The translations under genes were made by a program, and so were the position numbers. DNA of 64,000 nucleotides from Phragmites australis (taxonomy: Eukaryota; Streptophyta; Magnoliopsida; Poales; Poaceae), in assembly GCF_958298935.1 (NCBI RefSeq), contig NC_084935.1, positions 2,552,001 to 2,616,000 of the forward strand, in the 5' to 3' direction. The number at the start of each line of letters is the position of its first letter. Positions within the stretch are counted from its first letter, which is position 1. The notes below the pieces were generated by a model. That model was not told the DNA's origin, ran no database searches, and saw only the letters and a list, made by a program, of their open reading frames with translations. Positions 21,853-48,772 of this stretch are shown here, piece by piece.

Positions 21853-22547
21853 GGTGACACGATGGCTCGATGCGCGCTGCTTGCTGCTACTGCCTGTACT
21901 TGCCTAGTGCTACAGGCTGATGCTCCGAGCGCCTCCAGCCGAGGCGGCACTGGGCGCAGCATATGTAGGGGACACCGGTGAAGGACTGCGTGGAGAAGTG
22001 GCACCCAGGCGCGGTGCATGGGCGCCGCGTAGCTGGCCTCGTGGCAGCCGCCTCGGGCTCCAGCGTTCACGGCGCTTGACCTGCCCACCGAACTGGCCAT
22101 GTCATCAGATCAGAAGAGTTCAGAACTCACAGGCTCACAGCCAGTTGCGACCTTGGACTTTGTGGTGGGATGATGGACTTTGTGGTCGGTGAGGTAGCCG
22201 GCCCAGTCAAGATTTGGATCGGTAGGTCGCCTAAGATTTGGTTCGGCCTTGGGGGAAATGGGCTAGCCAGCATTAGCAAGTTTGTACAGCCCGCTCACCA
22301 GGACACCAGTAACTTCACGTTCGACATAGCACCGAGTGCTGGTCTGCATCAGGTGAAGGCTAAGAAGTCCGAGTCCGACCTTTAGCTGGCAATGGATAAT
22401 GGAGTCCACACAAGCACATTGTTTATTCAGCAACACAACAAAGCGTCCCCAACGCCATCATCATTCCAATCTTGGGTTATTACCATCATCATCCACAATC
22501 ATACAGTGGAAAGTGGAGAGCGATCGCCATCATCACCAGTCCGGTCC
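21853..22547. other. Region between the TolB-like gene and the peroxiredoxin gene
   Basis: It should contain the peroxiredoxin promoter and the 3' UTR of the TolB-like gene. A short Cys-rich open frame lies near 21900-22085 on the minus strand (see findings). No clear TATA box could be fixed. Confidence 0.45.
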
Positions 22548-24521
22548 TCAGACGTCGCAGGTGAGCCACAGCGGCTCATCGAACTGGCCCAGCGACTCCT
22601 CCCCGGCGGGCGGGCCCAGGGACAGCGACTCCACCCGCAGCGCCGCGCTCGCGGGGCCCCACGCCGGCGTCCCGTTCTCGTACGCGTTGCAGGTCAGCCT
22701 GACCAGGCCGGACCCGTCGAGCCGGCACAAGTACAGGTCCCCGTACGGCTGGAACTGGTTCGGCCCCGAGATGGGCTCGGCCATCACGCTGCCCAGGTTC
22801 GCCGTGAACACCAGCCACTGCGAGTCCGGGCTGAAGCACACGTGGTTGATCCGCTCCTTGTCCGCCTCCGCGCCGCCCTCCGGCCCGGCCACGTAGACGC
22901 GGCGGAGGCCTGACCCGTCGGGCCGCACCAGGTAGATGCTGAACACGGCCGGGTTCGTCGGGTCGTGCCGGTTGGAGGAGAACGCGATCAGGCTCCCGTC
23001 TGGTGACCAGCTCGGCATCGTGTCGATCCACTCGCCCTCGGTCAGCCTCCGGATGCCGCCGTCCTCGCCGCGGGCAGCGTCGAGGATGTAGAGGTTCTTG
23101 TGCCCTGAGCGGCCGGAACGGAACACGAGCCACCGCCCGCACGGCGACACCGCTGGGAACGCGTCGTTGCCGGCCTCCGGCCGGGTGAGCACCTTGAGCG
23201 TCGTGCTCACCTCGTCGTGGTCGTCCGTGAGCTCGCTCGGGTCGAGCTCGACCCGCGCGATCCGGACCGTCGCTTTTGTGGTCTCGAAGATGGGGCCCAC
23301 GGACGTGAAAACGACCCCTCGCTCGGTGGGGCTCCAGGTGGTGTAGAACAGGTTGGGCTCCTTGCTGACCACCCACCGCTTGGAGCCGTCGGATCGGAGG
23401 ACCATGACACCCGGCGTCCTGAAGAAGTCGCCGTTGATGGCGAGGTGCGCCGCGTCCGGCGAGAATGACGGGAACGTGCCGTTCACGCGGAGCATCCGGA
23501 TGGAGCTCACGGGGCTCCGCACTGGCTGCAGGTGGGGCACCACCGAGTCACCCGGCGCGCTCGCACCGCGGAAGCGGTGGTACCCGAGGCGGCCGCCCGA
23601 CGGCGAGAAGAAGGGGTTGTAGTGGTGGAGCTCCGCATTGAGGAGCTCGGTGAGCGGGTAGAACTGCTCGGTCTCGAGGTCGAACAGCTCGACGTGGCGC
23701 TGCGCCCGCCCCTTCCGCCGCGTCGCCACGGCGATCCAGCGGCCGGCGCCGCGGCCCACCGTGGCCGGGGTGAAGCAGTGCACCCCCGGCGGCGTCACGC
23801 GGAACTCGGCGCCGGAGGGCTCGAGGGTCTCCGGCGAGATGTCCACCCGGAACACGCTCCACCACCCGTCGTCCGCGACGCGGTGGAAGAAGAGGGTGCC
23901 CTCCCCGTGCCAGGTCGGCCACCCGCCCCTCGCCGCGGCGACGACGCGGCGTGCCGGATCGGCCGCGCGGAAGACGGCGACCTCCGTCTCCAGGACGCGG
24001 AAGTCGAAAGCCCAGGGCCGGTCCCCGTACGACGCGACGGCGACGAGCTCGCCGGAGGCGGACACGGCGGGGCTCATGTCCACCACGCCCCGCGGCGTGA
24101 CCCTCTCCACCTCACCCTCCCCGCCGCCCACGTCCGCCGCGTACACCGCAGCCCAGCTCCGGAACGGCTGCGCCGGCTTCTCGTGCGCGGAGACGAAGTA
24201 CACCCGGCCGCCCCGTACCGTTGGGCGGTCGTGGAACAGGCTGCCCTCCGCGGCCGGGAGCGGCTCGGCGCGCTCGGACCCTGGCCGGCTCAGGAACAGG
24301 CCTGCGGAGCCGGTCCGCTCGGAGACGAACGCGACCGCGTCGCCGGCGTCGTCCGCGAACTGGGCGTTGAAGTTGACGGACACGCCGTCCGTGTGCCGCC
24401 GCTCGTCGAGCTCCGACGCGGAGACATCGCCCGGGGACGCCGGCACGGCGACGGAGAAGACGTCGAAGCCGAAGCTGGTGACGCCGACGGAAGCGAAGAC
24501 GATCGTGCCGGTCGGCTCCAT
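22548..24521 (-). CDS. TolB-like (WD40-like) beta-propeller protein, DPP6-N-terminal-like
   Basis: A single intronless minus-strand ORF of 657 residues, starting MEPTGTIVFASVGVTSFGFD. An in-frame ATG 132 bp upstream (24653) is not preferred, because family members begin with the GTIVFA segment and the upstream codons look like UTR. The protein is a string of beta-propeller blades of TolB/PD40 type: FSPSGGRLGYHRF, FSPDAAHLAINGDF, WSPTERGVVFTS, VSPCGRWLVFRSGRSG, WSPDGSLIAFSSNRHDP and FSPDSQWLVFTANLG. There is no signal peptide, membrane segment or peptidase catalytic domain, so it is likely a cytosolic scaffold-like protein resembling the Arabidopsis tolB-related/DPP6-like proteins. The biochemical role is not established. 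The ORF is very GC-rich and undamaged, so opposite-strand ORFs are shadows. Confidence 0.93.
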   Translation of the reverse strand: MEPTGTIVFASVGVTSFGFDVFSVAVPASPGDVSASELDERRHTDGVSVNFNAQFADDAGDAVAFVSERTGSAGLFLSRPGSERAEPLPAAEGSLFHDRPTVRGGRVYFVSAHEKPAQPFRSWAAVYAADVGGGEGEVERVTPRGVVDMSPAVSASGELVAVASYGDRPWAFDFRVLETEVAVFRAADPARRVVAAARGGWPTWHGEGTLFFHRVADDGWWSVFRVDISPETLEPSGAEFRVTPPGVHCFTPATVGRGAGRWIAVATRRKGRAQRHVELFDLETEQFYPLTELLNAELHHYNPFFSPSGGRLGYHRFRGASAPGDSVVPHLQPVRSPVSSIRMLRVNGTFPSFSPDAAHLAINGDFFRTPGVMVLRSDGSKRWVVSKEPNLFYTTWSPTERGVVFTSVGPIFETTKATVRIARVELDPSELTDDHDEVSTTLKVLTRPEAGNDAFPAVSPCGRWLVFRSGRSGHKNLYILDAARGEDGGIRRLTEGEWIDTMPSWSPDGSLIAFSSNRHDPTNPAVFSIYLVRPDGSGLRRVYVAGPEGGAEADKERINHVCFSPDSQWLVFTANLGSVMAEPISGPNQFQPYGDLYLCRLDGSGLVRLTCNAYENGTPAWGPASAALRVESLSLGPPAGEESLGQFDEPLWLTCDV

Positions 24522-24573
24522 TGTGACTGGTTGTTTCTTGTGTGTGCGTTGGTGGGAAGTGAATTCTTTGACA

Positions 24574-24643
24574 TCCGATCCTTGGAAACACCTTCTTTCT
24601 ACACGCGTCTCCTTTTTCCGATCCTTAGAAACACCTTCTTTCT
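24574..24643. repeat. Spaced 27-bp direct repeat upstream of the TolB-like gene
   Basis: tccgatcctt(g/a)gaaacacc plus ttctttct occurs at 24574-24600 and 24617-24643, one mismatch apart, 53-122 bp before the chosen start codon. It lies in the 5' UTR or core promoter. Confidence 0.85.
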
Positions 24644-25122
24644 TCTCTCTCATTTTATATGTTAGTTATTAGATCAAATAAAGATAATATAGTCAGAATC
24701 TTACGTAAAACTTTCTATAAAAAATCTTATATAATTTTTTTTAAAATACGAATATGCCTCTTGTAAGTAAATTTTATAAAATCTTTCTAAGAAAATGTCT
24801 ATAATCCTGATCGAATCATGGAAGAGAAGAAAGAAGAAAGAGACTTATTACAAGGAAATACGTATTTGGCATATCCCTATTGTAGGTTGGCGGCGGGGCC
24901 CACGTGTGAACGTTATCTGGTTGGAACGTTGTGGACTATTGGAGTGGTTGTCGGGTCACTCCAGGGATAGACAGGTGCATGTGGCGAGTGTGAACGAGCG
25001 TGTGGCAAACGGAATCTGTGGAGCTCGTAGCCGTACACAATTCGATCACGCTTGAGCTACACCGTATCCTCTGCAGCTCGTGACAAGGGTCGCGTCATTT
25101 CTGATACAGGAAAAAAAATATA
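24644..25122. other. Promoter-side sequence of the TolB-like gene
   Basis: AT-rich stretch (24660-24800) followed by mixed sequence without a recognised gene. No regulatory motif was assigned. Confidence 0.45.
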
Positions 25123-25303
25123 CTCCTTTTTACTCGTCACTGCCTTATAGATACTTGAAAATATATAATACTAATAAAATTTATTTTATGATAAATATGA
25201 TAATATAACAAATTTAAGTATTTATAAATTCATTTTTAGAAAAAACGCACGATCAAATTTGTTACAGCAAAAAACAATGATAAGTAAACTGAAACGGAGG
25301 TAG
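25123..25303. mobile_element. Stowaway-like MITE
   Basis: A 181-bp AT-rich element between TA dinucleotides. The right end (gaaacggaggtag) carries the Stowaway-type cctccgtttc inverted terminus. The left end (ctccttttt) is eroded. TA target and these ends fit Tc1/mariner-type Stowaway MITEs. Confidence 0.6.
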
Positions 25304-27251
25304 TAGCACCTATTTGTCATAATAGCACAACATTTGTGAAGAAAATTTCATCTCTTTTCTGAATATATATATATATATAGACACACATATTGGTTTTGTA
25401 CTTATGATGTGCTTTAGCAGTCGGACTCATAAAGAATGGTAACAACGACATATACATATACGTGATCGGAGCATATGGTTAGAGAGCTCTTCATCATATA
25501 TGAATGAGGTTTTAGACTTTGGATCACGAGTCTATCATTATAATATCATCTGAGTTTCCTTATTAGATAAGGAGTCTATTTTGTTTTCGGTTATTTTTTG
25601 TCTTTAATGCTAAGTGTATATTAGTCGTACAAAGATCGAGAGTGAACTCTTATATGATTGTATCTTGTTGTTACGATAATATTAAGTTAATAAAGCTTCC
25701 TTTATAAAAATTGCAGTACTTAATCACGAAGCACTGATCCTAATCATACGGCTAAAGTATGCTATTAGTGGCAGAGAGATTAATTAGCCTCTACAAAAGT
25801 GCTGGAATTAGAGAACGTGTTACCATCATGTTGGATGATGTGTAAAGTTAGTCAAGGGATGTTCTGACATGGGACGCAGCGAACACCAAGTGTGAACGCA
25901 GATGATCTACTAGCAAAGTTGGCAGATTCGAATTTGGGTAAAGACACGCGAGCCTATATGACGTGAGCTTGTTTGTCCAGAAACATTTTTCGAAAGGACG
26001 ATGCTATATTTCAACCGTATGAAATTCTTTTTTTCTTCAGTCAATCAATATTATCTCTCCGATCTTTATCCGATATATTAGATTATTTCTTTTACTTTGA
26101 GTCAAGCTGTTGTGTTTTCTTCCTCATCACATTGCGTTGTTTGTTCCCTATCTCGCTCGCAGGTCCGGTCACTGTCCTAGCCTTCCTCTAACCTCTAGGT
26201 CATCGGTGAATCTCAAAATTTTGAACCCTAACTATCTCTTCTAAACTTATTAGTGTCGCCGTGTTTACACGGTCACTGAAAACTCAAAAAAAATTAGTCG
26301 CTTGAACTCTAGAAAGTGCATTTTCATAATTATGATGTGCACTTGCTTATCTGCTCTGCTATCCTATGTTACGCCAAGAAACTTTTCATTATTGTGCTCG
26401 TGCTTGTTACGAGTAATTATTTGTCTAAGCCGAATATACAATGACCGACGTCTAACTTCACGATTCAAGAGGAACTAAAGGCAGCGAAGAAGACACCTAA
26501 AGTGATGTTTCGTCATATAAGGAGAGAGCAGAACCGTGTGACATATGAACTCACCCAACTAGCGAAACATTTGCGTCATAATGCTGTTTGGTAGGAATGT
26601 GTCCCTACTTGTGTCCAGCTTTTGGTAGCTCAGAATTGTACCTCACCTTTGAGAGAGAGCTAACTAATATACCTCTCTTTATTCGTAAAAAAAAAAAGAG
26701 AGTAAAGTACGCTGGGACATTAGCGCTAGTGAGGTCGGGATGCTCTTGCTGTCATGCAGCCTTGAATAGATGTGAACACGGGAGTAACGTAGAACGATTC
26801 CGATTTTGGTCAAAGGGCGATCGACTCCGCGCGGGGTAATTTGTTTCCTCTTGGACAAGGAACTGCTCAGTTGTTTCGCTTTCGCTCTGCATATTCGTGT
26901 GAAACTAGGAGATCGGAATGAGCATTTCATGCGTTTTTTTTAAGATTGGCATTAGTGGGCAAAAAAGTAGTTTTATAGACATAGCGGGGAGTTTTTATTC
27001 AATAATTATGGAAGTTACATGCATATCTACAACACATGGGGGATTTAGGAGCCAAACATGACGGCCTCCTTGAAGTGAACATGCATATTTTGCTAACTTA
27101 TGAGCATCGGCGTTTACCTTCCGTCTTTCATGGCGAATCTCCAGTGTTTCGAACTGACGCCTTCAGGCCTCGATTTAGTGATTACCATCGAGAAATTGCA
27201 TCTAGTGCATTCTTCAAAACTCTTGACTACCTCCAGGCAGTCCGAGGCTAA
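25304..27251. other. Intergenic sequence, no gene seen
   Basis: AT-rich with scattered short ORFs (up to 83 codons) that match no family I know. No repeat ends or TSDs were found on reading. Confidence 0.5.
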
Positions 27252-27559
27252 GGTCAACTCCAGCAGCACCTGTATCCAGTGCTACAATACTCCGCAAAGT
27301 ACTGTAACACTTGCGGACTACTGTAGCAACACGTATCATTGTAGCAATACTGCAGCGGTACGTCGGGTACTGCAGCGGTACTGTAGCAACACTGTTCACA
27401 GAGGCTGACAGCGGATCCAGAGAGAGAAAAAAAGGAGTAGAAGATAGAAAATGGGGTAGCTGCTGGAGATGAAAAAATAAGAGATACTGTAATAGTGATA
27501 GAGGATACTGTAATAGTATTTTTGAGGATGAAAATTTAAGATAGTTACTGGAGATGACC
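27252..27559. mobile_element. Tourist-like MITE (family 1, copy 2)
   Basis: 308 bp flanked by TAA at 27249-27251 and 27560-27562. Ends are inverted: GGTCAACTCCAGCAG against GGTCATCTCCAGTAAC. It shares gtatccagtg, actgtaatagt and tttgaggat.aaaattt with the copy at 8742-8966. The extra length comes from repeated tactgtagcaacac-like sequence in the middle. Confidence 0.85.
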
Positions 27560-27562
27560 TAA

Positions 27563-28104
27563 GAATACATTCATCTCATTGATATCTAGAGGCATAAATT
27601 GCGGAATCTAAGGGTAACCAATTATACTCTCTAATTCAACTACTTTCTTTAAAAGACGGTACAAGCTCTGTCGATTTTATTAGACTAAATTAATAAAAGT
27701 TTTAAGTAACAAAATAGGTCTCTCACCAAGGAGCACACCCTCAACAAAACAAGCTTGTTCCAGAGCCAGCAACTGCCTAGCTGCGACCTACACCTAGCAA
27801 ATATTAGTAGAAGTCTTCTCTAATTTTAAGGGCACATTCGAAGCCCGATTGCTTGTGTTTTTGAAGATTTTTGCGTTTCTTTCCTTCTAAATGCTTCATC
27901 ATAGGGCGATCACGAGTGCGTTGAAATGATTTCTTTGTAGTTTGTCAATTTTTAGTTCAACTAATAACACTATTTTTTTCAAATTAAACAATTTTTTTAA
28001 AAATAATGTAATTAATTGAACTAAAGAGAATCTATAGATACCTTTAGATTAATTAATTTGCACCTTATAGATGAATTTCCCATCTACATTTCTGCACATA
28101 GCAC
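27563..28104. other. Intergenic sequence, nothing recognised
   Basis: AT-rich sequence with no ORF of note. Confidence 0.5.
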
Positions 28105-28334
28105 CAACGCATCCCTTGTTTTTCCAAGGCGGGGATCCCCATTTTCATTAACAACGTAACGGAAAAGTAGCAGTACAAAGATTCAAATGTGCTGACGAAG
28201 ATACAAGAAGGAACCAAACCAGAGTTACCAGAAACTCCCCAAAAGTAGGATAAAATAAACCATATCCAAGACTACAAGAAAGACACCTCATAACCAGAAA
28301 GAAACCTTAGAACTTGATCAACGCATCCCTTGTT
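28105..28334 (-). mobile_element. Short LINE-like retroposon with 16-bp target duplication
   Basis: caacgcatcccttgtt occurs perfectly at 28105-28120 and 28319-28334 and brackets a 198-bp insert (28121-28318). Long variable target duplications are typical of L1-type retroposition. Read on the minus strand the insert ends ggggatccccgccttggaaa, compatible with a short A-rich 3' end, so this is probably a severely 5'-truncated LINE. No ORF remains. Confidence 0.72.
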
Positions 28335-30417
28335 GCCCACCCGAGATACTGCTGCATCAACGTTTATCTCAGGTGATGATCTCCCGGCGGAGGCATCCAG
28401 CGGGGAAGTGTTCTTCTACTTTGCACCTTGTGGACATCTTTTTTCGATGTGGTGATCAACTTTTTTCGAAGTGTTCTTCTACTCTGCAGTTTTGATGGAA
28501 CCAAAGGTTGTCAATGGGCTCTGGAACACTTCTCCGTTGATCGCAAGTAATCAGCATTAAGATGAAATCCTTATGCTCCAGATTATTCATCATAACAAAC
28601 AACGAATCGTGCCATGGATAGCATACCAAGAGGCAAAACACTGTAACGAACTATTCTTAAGCACCTGACAGGGCTAATCGATGTTGGTTCAGCAATTTTC
28701 GCCGCTTACGATGACACTCATTCGGGCTCATAGCTGAGGGTGTATAATAAGCACCTTCACCTGTAATTGATGCAAAAGGTCATAGAATGTCTCATCTTAA
28801 CCCTTTCCCTACAATCCTTAATTACTGGGCAAGCGAACATACTCTGCTTTCTTCGAGTCCCACATCTAGCTCGTGGACGATGAGCAGATGCGGAGGCTAT
28901 ATAAGGACTAGACAAGGAAAGAGGAACGCCGGGACCAAGCTTTAAAATCTTAAGACAATAATACAAAGGGTGTGTTTGGTTACTTGTACATACTTAAGAT
29001 TTGTTTGTTAGAACTTTCTCTGATACAAATTTTTTATAACGAGTGATTCTCTAAAGAAAATAATTTTATGATTAAAAGTGATTTTTTTTAAAATAAAATA
29101 TATGAAGAAAATGATTCTGTACGAAAAGTGAATCAGAGGAAGCTATTTTTTTTAGCTCTTTAATTTTTAGTTTATTTTAAAAAATCATTCATATAGATTC
29201 CACTTAGAAAGTTAAAAACTAAAAACTGATGTTTGACAAAAACTCTTCTAATTCTAAAAAAAAAAACTTAAAAACTCTACTGAATAAAGCCTCAGAGATG
29301 CAGGGCAAGCGTATTTGGTAATCCATTCATGCTCTCAGGCTAGGCTCTGCTCGTGCAGCCGTACCGCTAGAGACAAGCTCGAGGGAAACGCAAAGAGTTT
29401 GTTCGCTCCTCAGCCTCGCTGGACGTGTGTAGGCTTAGATCTTGTTTTTTGTTAGTGGATTATGAGAATCTGAATTACGGATCGTGGATTGTGCTACAAT
29501 CTAAATTTAGATTCTTACAATCTGTTTCTAAAATCCGTCTATTTATTTGTATAATCCAATTACAAACTACAGTATAAAATCTCCGAAACAAACAGAACTT
29601 TAACCTAGCTTAAGTGGGATGGTCAATCAACCAAACATGCCAGAGCACCACACAGAGCTAGCACAGAGGAAAAAGGCACGGTGGACATACAAGATGGCGC
29701 GCTGCTATCACCGCAAGAGTAGCTGGCATGACACTGCATCACCTACAAACAAAAGGAATCATATACAAAGAAAAAGACATCTAAAAATTGCACGTATATG
29801 CTTTAGACTTACGTCATATATATCTTTTTTTTTTAAAGATCAGAACATGAGCATCTTATTTTATTTTTTGACTTTTTTCACATCTAGACTCACAACACTT
29901 ATCTGTAATCCACTTCAATATATGATAAAAATAGATGAAGCATTTAATAAATAATCCATTTGTTTATTTGCCTCTTAAAGGCAATTATATAAGTAACTTT
30001 GTGAAAAATTATAAACAAGTTAGAATAGATTCGTAAGCAATTTAAGAAATAAGTTAATGCAATTTAGATGAGGTGTTCAACAAAATTTGTGAACAAATTA
30101 GAACCATTCAATGCTACATATTTTTAATAAAAAATGAGCGATAGAGTAGATGCACTAGATAAATCTAGATCACATTTAGATAAAAATTGATTTGTGTTTA
30201 TCTTGTAAAGTTTTTTGAACCGATAAGTTTTAGATGTCTTAATTCATCCCTTCCTCTTAGGACGTCACGGATCCCTTTCACCTTCCCTCTTCTCCTTGCC
30301 TCGCCGGCGCGTTAGCTAACCATGGCTCCTGAGCCGCGTCGTTGAGGTCCAGGGCCATGGCCTCCAATTCACCATGACGACTCCCTGCGATTCGTTTCCT
30401 CCTTTGACACAGAGCTT

Positions 30418-30666
30418 GTGACATCTTTGGTATCAAAAATCAGCACTCAACACCCACCTAGCACACCCATGTCGATCGAGACGAGCGACGAGCTACGACT
30501 GCTATGTGAAGAGATTGTCAATCTCATGTGCACTGTCAAGATACAGTCCGACATGCTCAACTTTGTGCGGTCCACGCTGAAAGATGCGCAGCAACAACAT
30601 AACACTCACCACATCAGAATCAGTCACATGAAAAGCTGCAATGGCAAATACCTGGCGTCGATCTAG
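30418..30666 (+). other. Short ORF, possible retrotransposon gag remnant
   Basis: An 82-codon ORF (MTSLVSKISTQHPPSTPMSI at the start) follows tttggtatcaaaaatcagc, which is weakly like a Met-tRNA primer-binding site. The product contains a helix-like region LLCEEIVNLMCTVKIQSDML but no zinc knuckle. A decayed LTR-retrotransposon leader with the start of gag would look like this. The evidence is thin. Confidence 0.25.
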
Positions 30667-32811
30667 CAAGACGTGTTGGACATGGCTGCAAACGTCGCCA
30701 CAATTTTATTGATTAATATGAAACAACAACACAATTAGTGTAGCACCAACCAATCCTGAAGCGACACCTGGACTGCATCAGGTGGCCACTACACTCCGCA
30801 CGCTAGGAGCGCCTCATGATGTCAATCCGCCTAGCGACATAATTTGAAGTAGGGGTTGTTTGGCGGACGTCAAGCTCTGAGAACTATGCAGTATTTGAAG
30901 TTTTTAGGATACAAATATATAGTTTAAACATCTATTTTTTAGTCTAAAATAAGAATAATATGACTTAAATGAATACCATCATCCGTCCATAGTTCTAGTT
31001 TCAAGAATTTCTGAGCTAAAAATGATCAGCTTCAAGAATTTTTAGAGCTAGAGCTCTACCAAATATGCCCACGGTAATGTAATAATATGGAAATAAGCCA
31101 CTAGGATATGCCACTTCAGAATGGCCAATTTTAAAGACATGCCATTCATGATAGACTATTCCATATTAGGGTATTTTTGGTTTTCTTGTCTACCCTTGTC
31201 TAGCCTTGCCTAGTAAGGTTAAAGGAGAATCAAGCATGTTTGATTCTTTTGTTTGGTTTGTATCATGGTGGGACAAACATTCAGCCATGGACATGGCTAG
31301 GAGGAGCCAGCACACGTCAAGCCAAGGTTAGTTCGAGTTGTTAGCTTAGAGATTCAGGTTGTTAAGTGTTTTGTTGCAGCCACCCTTAAAAGGGAGAGAC
31401 AGTCCATGATTAAAGCAAGTAGAGAATTACCTTAATTTTCTTCCCCTCTTCTTCCTGCCTCACCGACATGGTAGCTGATCGAGCTTCACTTCTGAGCCAG
31501 GCACGATAGATGCAATTGCATCGCATCCGCATGTGTAAGCGAGTCCACAAGTCAGATAGATCTGACCACCGATCATACAACCTCATACAGATAACCAATC
31601 ATAATTTTAGTACATCCAACCTTTCATACAAGCTTAGATTCAACCAACTAAATATAAACTATGCTCAACCTGTTCAGACATATATAATCAAATAAACAAT
31701 CTTTTTTTCAGTAAATACAATTTCTCTCAACCTGTTTCCCCTTAGCATATACGATTTGTATGGGCAAAACCATGGGATCAACCAATCATACACTTAATGA
31801 AGGAACCGTAGGGTGCGTATGGTTAGAGAGCGATATTTGATGGGATAGAGTTATCCCTGTTTTTCAGGATGAGATGATCCAATTTTTTTATTTAGTTGGT
31901 ATAGATGAGATGAGTTGGTTTTATGTTTAGTTAGTAGATTAGAGTAGGTATGATGAACTATTTTTCATTTTGGTTGGATGGATTTGATGAGCTAAGTTAT
32001 TTATGATGATTTTGGTGAACTTACCCCTTGATTACGCAGCACCCCTTGCTTACGTAGCATTTGGATCAATTTATGCATGTTGGAATTTAAATTGAATTAA
32101 AAAGAGAATATCATATGAAATGATAAAAATACATATAAATGAAGTATTATTGAAAAGGACCTTATTTTTTTCACCAAATAACCTAGAGTTCAAAATAATT
32201 TTAGAAATTATTACGCCAAATGAGATGAATATTAGTGAATTTCTCAGATTTTGAGAATTTTTTTGAGCCCTTAAAAATTGTTAGAATTTCTAGGAGTAGT
32301 ACTCTTTGGAGATTTTTATTTTGAAATCTATAAGGGATATTGAGGTGAATCCTTTAAAAATAAATTTATCATGAATTATATGACATATAATTTTTTTTAT
32401 CAATTTTGAAGTACGATAACTCTACTGTTCATATATAAAAAGAGGTAATAAAAATATTTAGAAGCATACAATACTATTTATATGACCCACTAGTCATCTA
32501 TTATGGGGTGAGGGGTCATATACGATTCGTAAGTTGGAGAAGTCAGTGACTTCAGAACTGTTGGATTTGAGTTGGACGAAACAGATCTGATGCTATAATA
32601 TCTCTACTACAGTGTTTAAAGTTATGATATTATTCATTCTCTTATATTTCACCCGGTCAGAGTATTTCGATCCGGAATATTCCAAAACGTATTCCATGAG
32701 TTGGATGACCTATCCATTTAAATCCTTCAATCAAACACTTGGACAAACACTATTTTATCTAATTGAGACACTCCATCAGCTCTTTACAACAAATCAAACA
32801 CTTCCTTACCA

Positions 32812-32816
32812 AACGG
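32812..32816 (+). promoter_or_regulatory. AACGG core, possible mitosis-specific (MSA) element
   Basis: AACGG lies 185 bp before the kinesin ATG (context ccaaacggcttcc). MSA elements with this core drive G2/M expression of many plant cytokinesis genes. A 5-bp match is weak on its own. Confidence 0.2.
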
Positions 32817-33000
32817 CTTCCCCATTAAACATTTCTCAAGCACCGGAGCGGTCGAGCAGGAAGGCCTCGTCCGTCAGATCCGCCGCCTCGCAGCGCAGCC
32901 AGGCACGCGCAGTTCAAATTTGAATTGGAGCGGAGAACCTCTGACCACCCCGCTCCCACTCACACTCTCGCCACCTCACTCCACCTCCACCTCCACCGCC

Positions 33001-47691
<14,691 letters not shown>

Positions 47692-48772
47692 AGTGATGAG
47701 GTGCATCGGCCATCAGACACTGCTTGTGTTTGTAGATCGGCAGCGGCGCGACCTCTTGGATTGGGCTATACAGATTATTTTGGAAGCCCTAATGTCCAAA
47801 TGGCGATCACTAGAAGAAACCTTTCTAGTTTCTACGTCTGGAAGACACAAGACTTGCGCGTCTGTAAATTTGATGTATGCAATGCATACGTGCTTTGTGT
47901 AAATTTTCCCCTGTATGTTCTCCCCCTACATCTACATGGTAGATTCCGGCATTATCTGAAACGACCAAAAATCAGCTCCGAATGACAACCTCACGGAGAT
48001 TTACTGCTCGGGTGGTAACCGGGTTGTTATCTCTGGAATTTGGAACCCTGCTGAATATCATTTTACCGATTAAGAGTGTGAAAACACATGCATGTTCACC
48101 ATCATACCCTCTTTCGATCTGTGAGATAAATTCATGATATGCCATCGAATTACTGTCAAACTCTTAATACATTATCCATTATAAGGATGGCAGGTAAAAC
48201 TTGGATCTACATATCATCCACACACCAATAGCATATGAGAAAAACACAGGGCACTGGTCCACGAAAATAAAAAATTATAAAAATAGACGTCCGTTTAAAA
48301 AAAATGACGATAAGTTAAAAAAATAAAAATACAGCATTTCAATACTCTTAAAATTCAAAACATTATCGAAATAGTCATGAAATAATCTGAAAAAATATAT
48401 ATAGTGTAGAGGATGCTATAGTCTAGCTCTCAAAAATATTTTTTTCCAAATAGACGCGTATTTTTGTATTTTCGAAATATAAAAATAAAAGGCTCTGCTT
48501 CTTGTACCGTGGAGCCCACCGGGCTCCGGCCCACTAGAACTACCCCGAGTGCCCGGCCCGATCCTCCTCCGGAGCCGACGAGACAAGTGGCCGCTACCGC
48601 ACCGACCGCACCTGCACACACTCCGCCGCCCCGCTCGTCTTCCCCGCCTCGGCCTCGCCATTTCAAGTTTCCAACGGCCGCAGAGGTCCAACTCGCGCTC
48701 CGAGTTCGATTTCAAACTCCACCGCCCTCATCGCCGCCACCTCCTTCCCTCTCACTCTCGCCAAGCCCCCCC
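47692..48772. other. Kinesin 3' flank and intergenic sequence
   Basis: The first few hundred bases should be kinesin 3' UTR. 48240-48480 is A-rich and repeat-like. From about 48490 GC content rises sharply into the next candidate gene's 5' region. Confidence 0.55.

Larger units (their letters stand above)
28335..32999. other. Gene-poor interval upstream of the kinesin gene
   Basis: Mostly AT-rich. 28975-29290 begins gggtgtgtttggttac, a common MITE end, and 29440-29600 resembles a short palindromic MITE (gattatgagaatctgaatta), but limits are unclear. 30240-30760 is GC-richer with a damaged ORF, described separately. 31150-31440 and 31800-32030 look like dispersed repeats (gggtgcgtatggttagagag). 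The last ~200 bp should contain the kinesin promoter and 5' UTR; the kinesin start is at 33001. Confidence 0.5.

Noticed and set aside
24522..24653. Upstream in-frame ATG of the TolB-like ORF adding 44 residues
   Set aside because: The added Lys/Arg/Glu-rich segment overlaps the 27-bp duplicated 5' block and is not expected in this family; the ATG at 24521 fits homologues.
22576..24672. Long plus- and minus-strand ORFs (up to 377 codons) overlapping the TolB-like gene
   Set aside because: They lie in other frames of a GC-rich functional ORF and have Arg/Pro/Ala-heavy composition without any domain.
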